A model generated the notes under the pieces. That model was not told where the DNA came from and did no database searches. It was given only the letters and a program-made list of their open reading frames with translations. The translations under genes and the position numbers were made by a program. A DNA stretch of 6,859 bases from Desulfuromusa sp. (GTDB lineage Bacteria > Desulfobacterota > Desulfuromonadia > Desulfuromonadales > Geopsychrobacteraceae), in the NCBI GenBank assembly GCA_030590745.1, contig JAUVCS010000045.1, positions 1 to 6,859 of the forward strand, read 5' to 3'. Positions 6,394-6,859 of this stretch are shown here, piece after piece; within the stretch, counting starts at the first letter, position 1; each line of letters opens with the position of its first letter.

Positions 6394-6477
6394 CTAGCAG
6401 CTCTTTAATTCCAAAATTCATCGATACTAAAGTCTGCTCCAACTTTGATGTGTCCGGTTGTGCTCTTCATGACCTCA

Positions 6478-6859
6478 CTAATCCAGGCCGCTGATCGAAC
6501 CGTCTTTTTGTAACTGCCAACGCTCAGCACTCGGATGTTTCGGCAATCCCGGCATCCGCAGGATATCCCCGGTGAGAACTACCAGAAAACCAGCCCCGGA
6601 ATTGATCTGAATCCCCCGAACCGTGATGTCAAAATAGCGTGGACGACCCAATAACTTGGGATCGTCTGAGAGTGAACCGGGAGCCTTGGCAATACAGACC
6701 GGTAGTTTTTCAAAGCCAAGTTGTTGCACCTGGCGTAAATCTTTGGCTGCCTGCTTGGTAAAAGAGACATCGTCAGCACCGTACATCTCCCGACAGATGA
6801 TCCGTACTTTCTCCTCAACGGGAAGATCAAGGGAGTAGAGAGGTTGGTAGGGCTGACTC
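6478..6859 (-). CDS. fhs: formate-tetrahydrofolate ligase, C-terminal part, 5' end outside window
   Basis: This is the C-terminal ~126 residues of formate-tetrahydrofolate ligase (about 556 aa in the family), the cytoplasmic enzyme that makes 10-formyl-THF from formate, THF and ATP. The minus-strand frame is open to the window edge. It reads PLYSLDLPVEEKVRII, then MYGADDV, LPVCIAKAPGSLSDDP, TVRGIQINSGAGF and TGDILRMPGLPKHPSAE, all in family order. The ATG at 6784-6786 is an internal Met, not the start. It ends with TAG at 6478-6480, two residues after the usual 'I-GL' close. KAPGS stands where many homologues have KTQYS. It converges on the phosphoribosyltransferase gene. The 84-nt gap between them (6394-6477) holds no clear terminator for either gene. 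Formyl-THF supplies purine synthesis, but the opposite orientation argues against a shared operon. Confidence 0.95.
   Translation of the reverse strand, partial: SQPYQPLYSLDLPVEEKVRIICREMYGADDVSFTKQAAKDLRQVQQLGFEKLPVCIAKAPGSLSDDPKLLGRPRYFDITVRGIQINSGAGFLVVLTGDILRMPGLPKHPSAERWQLQKDGSISGLD

Noticed and set aside
6392..6450. Terminator between the PRTase gene and fhs
   Set aside because: Only weak stems occur (AGCT/AGCT at 6392-6402; AAAGT/ACTTT at 6429-6446) and neither strand has a following T-run.

Overview
The window is a moderate-GC bacterial segment with short intergenic gaps. It carries one purine-type ABC uptake operon flanked by the ends of two unrelated genes. The substrate-binding protein has a plain Sec signal peptide with no lipobox, and the first gene is a Gram-negative-style M23 envelope peptidase. 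The last gene is a monofunctional formate-tetrahydrofolate ligase, common in anaerobes. Together these suggest a Gram-negative anaerobe, possibly a Desulfuromonadales-like deltaproteobacterium. That placement is inference from style and content, because no taxonomic marker is present.

Layout. Positions 1-1005 (+) hold the C-terminal part of an M23 (LytM-type) metallopeptidase with an Ig-like N-terminal region. Positions 1006-1087 are a short leader with a weak promoter candidate. Then follow a BMP/PnrA-family periplasmic binding protein (1088-2164), a clear intrinsic terminator (2181-2208), a double-domain ABC ATPase (2214-3737), a 165-nt fold-back element that overlaps the end of the ATPase gene (3714-3878), two membrane permeases (3892-4962 and 4955-5875) and an Xpt-like phosphoribosyltransferase (5872-6393). 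Convergent to this operon, on the minus strand, is the 3' end of fhs (6478-6859, running off the window).

How the genes fit together. The binding protein captures a purine nucleoside or base in the periplasm. The two permeases form the channel and the fused ATPase drives it. The phosphoribosyltransferase, translationally coupled to the second permease by an ATGA overlap, would convert an imported free base to its nucleotide and trap it in the cell. The terminator after the binding-protein gene would give more binding protein than membrane components. The ATPase start lies 5 nt after the terminator U-tract and has no visible Shine-Dalgarno sequence.

The least explained part is the 165-nt fold-back element at 3714-3878. 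It has near-perfect terminal inverted repeats, a centrally placed TTCG-loop hairpin and at least one further internal hairpin. Its left arm encodes the last seven residues and most of the stop codon of the ATPase. The rest looks like an ordinary transport and salvage operon.
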